DNA of 8,820 nt from Opitutaceae bacterium. GTDB lineage: Bacteria > Verrucomicrobiota > Verrucomicrobiia > Opitutales > Opitutaceae. Under the pieces are notes generated by a model. The model had not been told where the DNA came from. It did not search any database and saw only the letters and a list, made by a program, of their open reading frames with translations. Positions 7,070-8,820 of the stretch are shown one piece after another. The position numbers and the translations under genes are program-made. The DNA lies in contig JADLBI010000078.1 of the NCBI GenBank assembly GCA_020847775.1, forward strand, positions 1 to 8,820, read 5' to 3'. How positions within the stretch are numbered: the stretch's first letter is position 1; every line of letters begins with the position of its first letter.

Positions 7070-8338
7070 ATGGCCACACCACAGATCGCCAACGCCCTGC
7101 GTCGTTCCCTGCTGATCAAGATCATTTCCAAGCCGGCCCCCAGCCGCGAGGACCTTGATTCCGTCATCGAGTTGACCGCCGCCAAAGTGGTGGAGGCCCT
7201 GCAGGCCCAGTCCATGACGTTCTACCTCGTCGAGGGCAACGACAGCGCCTTCAAGCACGTTTACTACTCGCCGACGCTCTGGGGCAAGGACAAGGCCAAG
7301 GAAACGACCTTTCACGAAACGCGCGCCAAACTGCTCGCGCTCAAACTCCCCCTCGGCACCGGCAACGTCGGCAAAGTCATCCAGACCGGCGAATCCATTT
7401 TCTTCACCAAGCATGGCCCCGATGCCGGCAGCCTGGTTTCCATGGCCAAGACCACCGGCTTCGAGGTTAACTCGATGCTCACCGTCGCGCTCAAGACCGC
7501 CACCGTGATCGGCGCGGTGCAGGTGCTCAACAAGGAGCCCGCCGCGGGCACCGACGGCCAGTTCACCGACAAGGACCGCACGCTGCTGGAAGAGGTCGCC
7601 GAGTATTCCTCCACGCTCATCCAGCGTATGGTGGACCCGAAATTCCAGCTCAACGCCGACGACACCGCCCGCTTCATCGCCAAGCTCACCGACCTGCCGC
7701 TCGTCACCAAGGCCGAGGATATCGAGATCGACGAAAAACTCGTCGAGGTCACCGGCGACGCGATCATGCGCCGCGAAGGCATTTTCCCGCACAAGCAGCT
7801 CTCGCCTAACTCGGTCGCGGTCCTGATGACCAACCCCCTCGACTACGTCAAACGCGAGTCCTTCTCCCAGGCCACCGAAATGCACATCGAGGAGGTGCGC
7901 GTCGTCTCCGCCACCCTCTTCGACGCCCTGCTCAAGCAGTTTTTCAAAGACTCCAAGGCTCAGGCCGCCACCCCCGACGACGTGGACATCGACTCGGTGG
8001 CCGACATCATCAGCACCGCCTACGACGACACCGGCGGCGGCGGCGACGTCAAAGCCGCCGACCTCGAGAGCGAGGACTCCGCGCCCATCATCCAGCTCAC
8101 CAACCGCATCATCGAGGACGCTTACGTCTCCGGTGCCTCCGACATCCACATCGAGCCGCAGGAAAAGGAGCTTATCGTCCGCTACCGCATCGACGGTCTG
8201 TGTCAGGAAAAGCTCCGCCTGCCCAAGCAGGTCTCCAACGCGCTCGTCACGCGCCTGAAGATCATGTGCAACCTCGACATCGCGGAACGCCGCCTGCCGC
8301 AGGACGGCCGCATCGTGTTCAAGAAATACACTAAATAG
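7070..8338 (+). CDS. PilB/GspE-type ATPase with N-terminal GAF domain, cut by in-frame TAG (N-terminal part)
   Basis: This part of 422 residues carries everything before the nucleotide-binding core of a type IV pilus or type II secretion assembly ATPase. Residues about 25-187 look like a GAF sensor domain (LPLGTGNVGKVIQTGES at 93-109, VIGAVQVLNKE at 146-156, FTDKDRTLLEEVAEY at 165-179). About 195-290 resembles the MshEN/T2SSE N-terminal domain (FIAKLTDLPLV, MTNPLDYV). After an acidic, glycine-containing linker (about 300-338), the N2 domain begins with ASDIHIEP at 356-363, YRIDG at 372-376 and DIAERRLPQDGRI at 403-415. The frame then meets TAG at 8336-8338. Homologues continue uninterrupted, and here the same frame stays open and conserved. 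The start at 7070 lacks a Shine-Dalgarno. Without the ATPase core this fragment should not power assembly alone. It could be a pseudogene, a sequence error or a read-through gene. Whether it serves pili or secretion cannot be told here. Confidence 0.85.
   Translation: MATPQIANALRRSLLIKIISKPAPSREDLDSVIELTAAKVVEALQAQSMTFYLVEGNDSAFKHVYYSPTLWGKDKAKETTFHETRAKLLALKLPLGTGNVGKVIQTGESIFFTKHGPDAGSLVSMAKTTGFEVNSMLTVALKTATVIGAVQVLNKEPAAGTDGQFTDKDRTLLEEVAEYSSTLIQRMVDPKFQLNADDTARFIAKLTDLPLVTKAEDIEIDEKLVEVTGDAIMRREGIFPHKQLSPNSVAVLMTNPLDYVKRESFSQATEMHIEEVRVVSATLFDALLKQFFKDSKAQAATPDDVDIDSVADIISTAYDDTGGGGDVKAADLESEDSAPIIQLTNRIIEDAYVSGASDIHIEPQEKELIVRYRIDGLCQEKLRLPKQVSNALVTRLKIMCNLDIAERRLPQDGRIVFKKYTK
8336..8338 (+). 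other. In-frame amber stop inside the PilB/GspE-like gene
   Basis: The codons read AAG AAA TAC ACT AAA TAG AAC AGG GAC. Upstream DGRIVFKKYTK and downstream NRDIVLRV are contiguous in family alignments as I know them, so TAG takes the place of one residue, probably Lys (AAG) or Gln (CAG), by one substitution. No frameshift is involved: the frame remains open for the 482 bases to the window edge. Confidence 0.9.
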
Positions 8339-8374
8339 AACAGGGACATCGTCCTGCGCGTCGCCACCGGCCCC

Positions 8375-8820
8375 ATGAAGGACGGCGAAAAAGTGGTCAT
8401 GCGCATCCTCGACAAATCAAAGTCCACCCTGCCCCTCCCCGCGCTCGGCTTCTCCGACGAGAACCTCGCCAGATACCGCGAGTGCATCCGCCAGCCCTAC
8501 GGCATGATTCTGCACTGCGGCCCCACCGGCTCGGGCAAGTCCATGACGCTCTACTCCGCGCTCGGCGAAGTGAACACGCCCGACGTCAACATCCAGACCG
8601 CCGAGGACCCGATCGAATACACCCTCACCGGCATCAACCAGATGCAGATGAACCGGCAGATCGGCCTCACCTTCGCCACCGCCCTGCGCTGCTACCTGCG
8701 CATGGACCCCGACATGATTCTCGTCGGCGAAATCCGCGACGAAGAAACCGCGCAGATCGCGGTCGAGGCCGCCCTCACCGGCCACTTGCTCGTTTCCACG
8801 CTGCACACCAACGACGCGCC
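8375..8820 (+). CDS. PilB/GspE-type ATPase, catalytic core (C-terminal part, truncated by window end)
   Basis: This continues the frame of the preceding part; conserved sequence resumes directly at 8339, and 8375 is merely the first in-frame ATG, so the real product probably does not begin there. The segment shows the ATPase core in order: [10 protein letters not shown], Walker A GPTGSGKS at 8519-8542 (Lys codon at 8537), an Asp-box region [18 protein letters not shown], Walker [10 protein letters not shown] at 8714-8740 with Glu at 8729, and the His-box [13 protein letters not shown] up to the edge. These are hexameric ATPases that energise pilin or pseudopilin assembly at the cytoplasmic face of the inner membrane. 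All catalytic residues in view are intact, which argues that the upstream TAG is recent, erroneous or tolerated. No Shine-Dalgarno for reinitiation is evident before 8375. The C-terminus is outside the window. Confidence 0.85.
   Translation, partial: MKDGEKVVMRILDKSKSTLPLPALGFSDENLARYRECIRQPYGMILHCGPTGSGKSMTLYSALGEVNTPDVNIQTAEDPIEYTLTGINQMQMNRQIGLTFATALRCYLRMDPDMILVGEIRDEETAQIAVEAALTGHLLVSTLHTNDA

Noticed and set aside
7004..8149. 381-codon minus-strand open frame opposite the ATPase gene.
   Set aside because: Its Gly/Val/Asp/Leu-rich low-complexity translation is the typical antisense of a GC-rich gene; the plus strand has clear domains.
8336..8338. TAG read as pyrrolysine.
   Set aside because: Nothing in the window supports pyrrolysine machinery, and homologues have an ordinary residue here.
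1..8820. CRISPR array, transposon ends, tRNA or rRNA genes, phage or defence cassette.
   Set aside because: No regularly spaced direct repeats, no transposase, no tRNA-like or rRNA sequence seen; gene content is housekeeping with uniform composition.

Overview
The window is GC-rich, gene-dense bacterial chromosome with ordinary housekeeping content. A sigma-54 C-terminus, a short L28, a zwf-opcA pair and a GAF-domain-bearing PilB/GspE-type ATPase together suggest a Verrucomicrobiota genome, perhaps Opitutales/Opitutaceae. That placement is an inference from protein flavour and composition; there is no rRNA or other decisive marker. I see no mobile element, tRNA, rRNA or CRISPR array.

Layout. 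The left edge holds the last 47 codons of rpoN (+), which overlap by 10 bp with the end of the convergent tsaD (-). tsaD is translationally coupled (ATGA overlap) behind a ctpA-like S41 protease gene (-). A divergent SAM-dependent methyltransferase gene of the MidA/NDUFAF7 (DUF185) family starts only about 34 bp from the protease start. It is followed 61 bp downstream by rpmB (ribosomal protein L28) and a strong palindromic terminator. From the right, the minus-strand group yraN, zwf, opcA converges on that terminator. A 90-bp divergent intergenic region then leads into a plus-strand PilB/GspE-type secretion or pilus ATPase gene that runs off the right edge.

How the genes work together. zwf and opcA are 3 bp apart and encode glucose-6-phosphate dehydrogenase and its assembly/activator protein, the NADPH-producing entry to the oxidative pentose phosphate pathway. 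tsaD makes the t6A37 tRNA modification with partners encoded elsewhere. The S41 protease would act in the periplasm on C-termini of its substrates.

The most notable feature is an in-frame TAG at 8336-8338 in the pilB/gspE-like gene. It lies between the N2 domain and the Walker A domain, while the same frame stays open and fully conserved afterwards through Walker A, the Asp box, Walker B and the His box. The gene is therefore a fresh nonsense pseudogene, a sequencing error, or a stop that is read through or split. I did not find a convincing new defence or mobile system; the rest looks like ordinary core genome.
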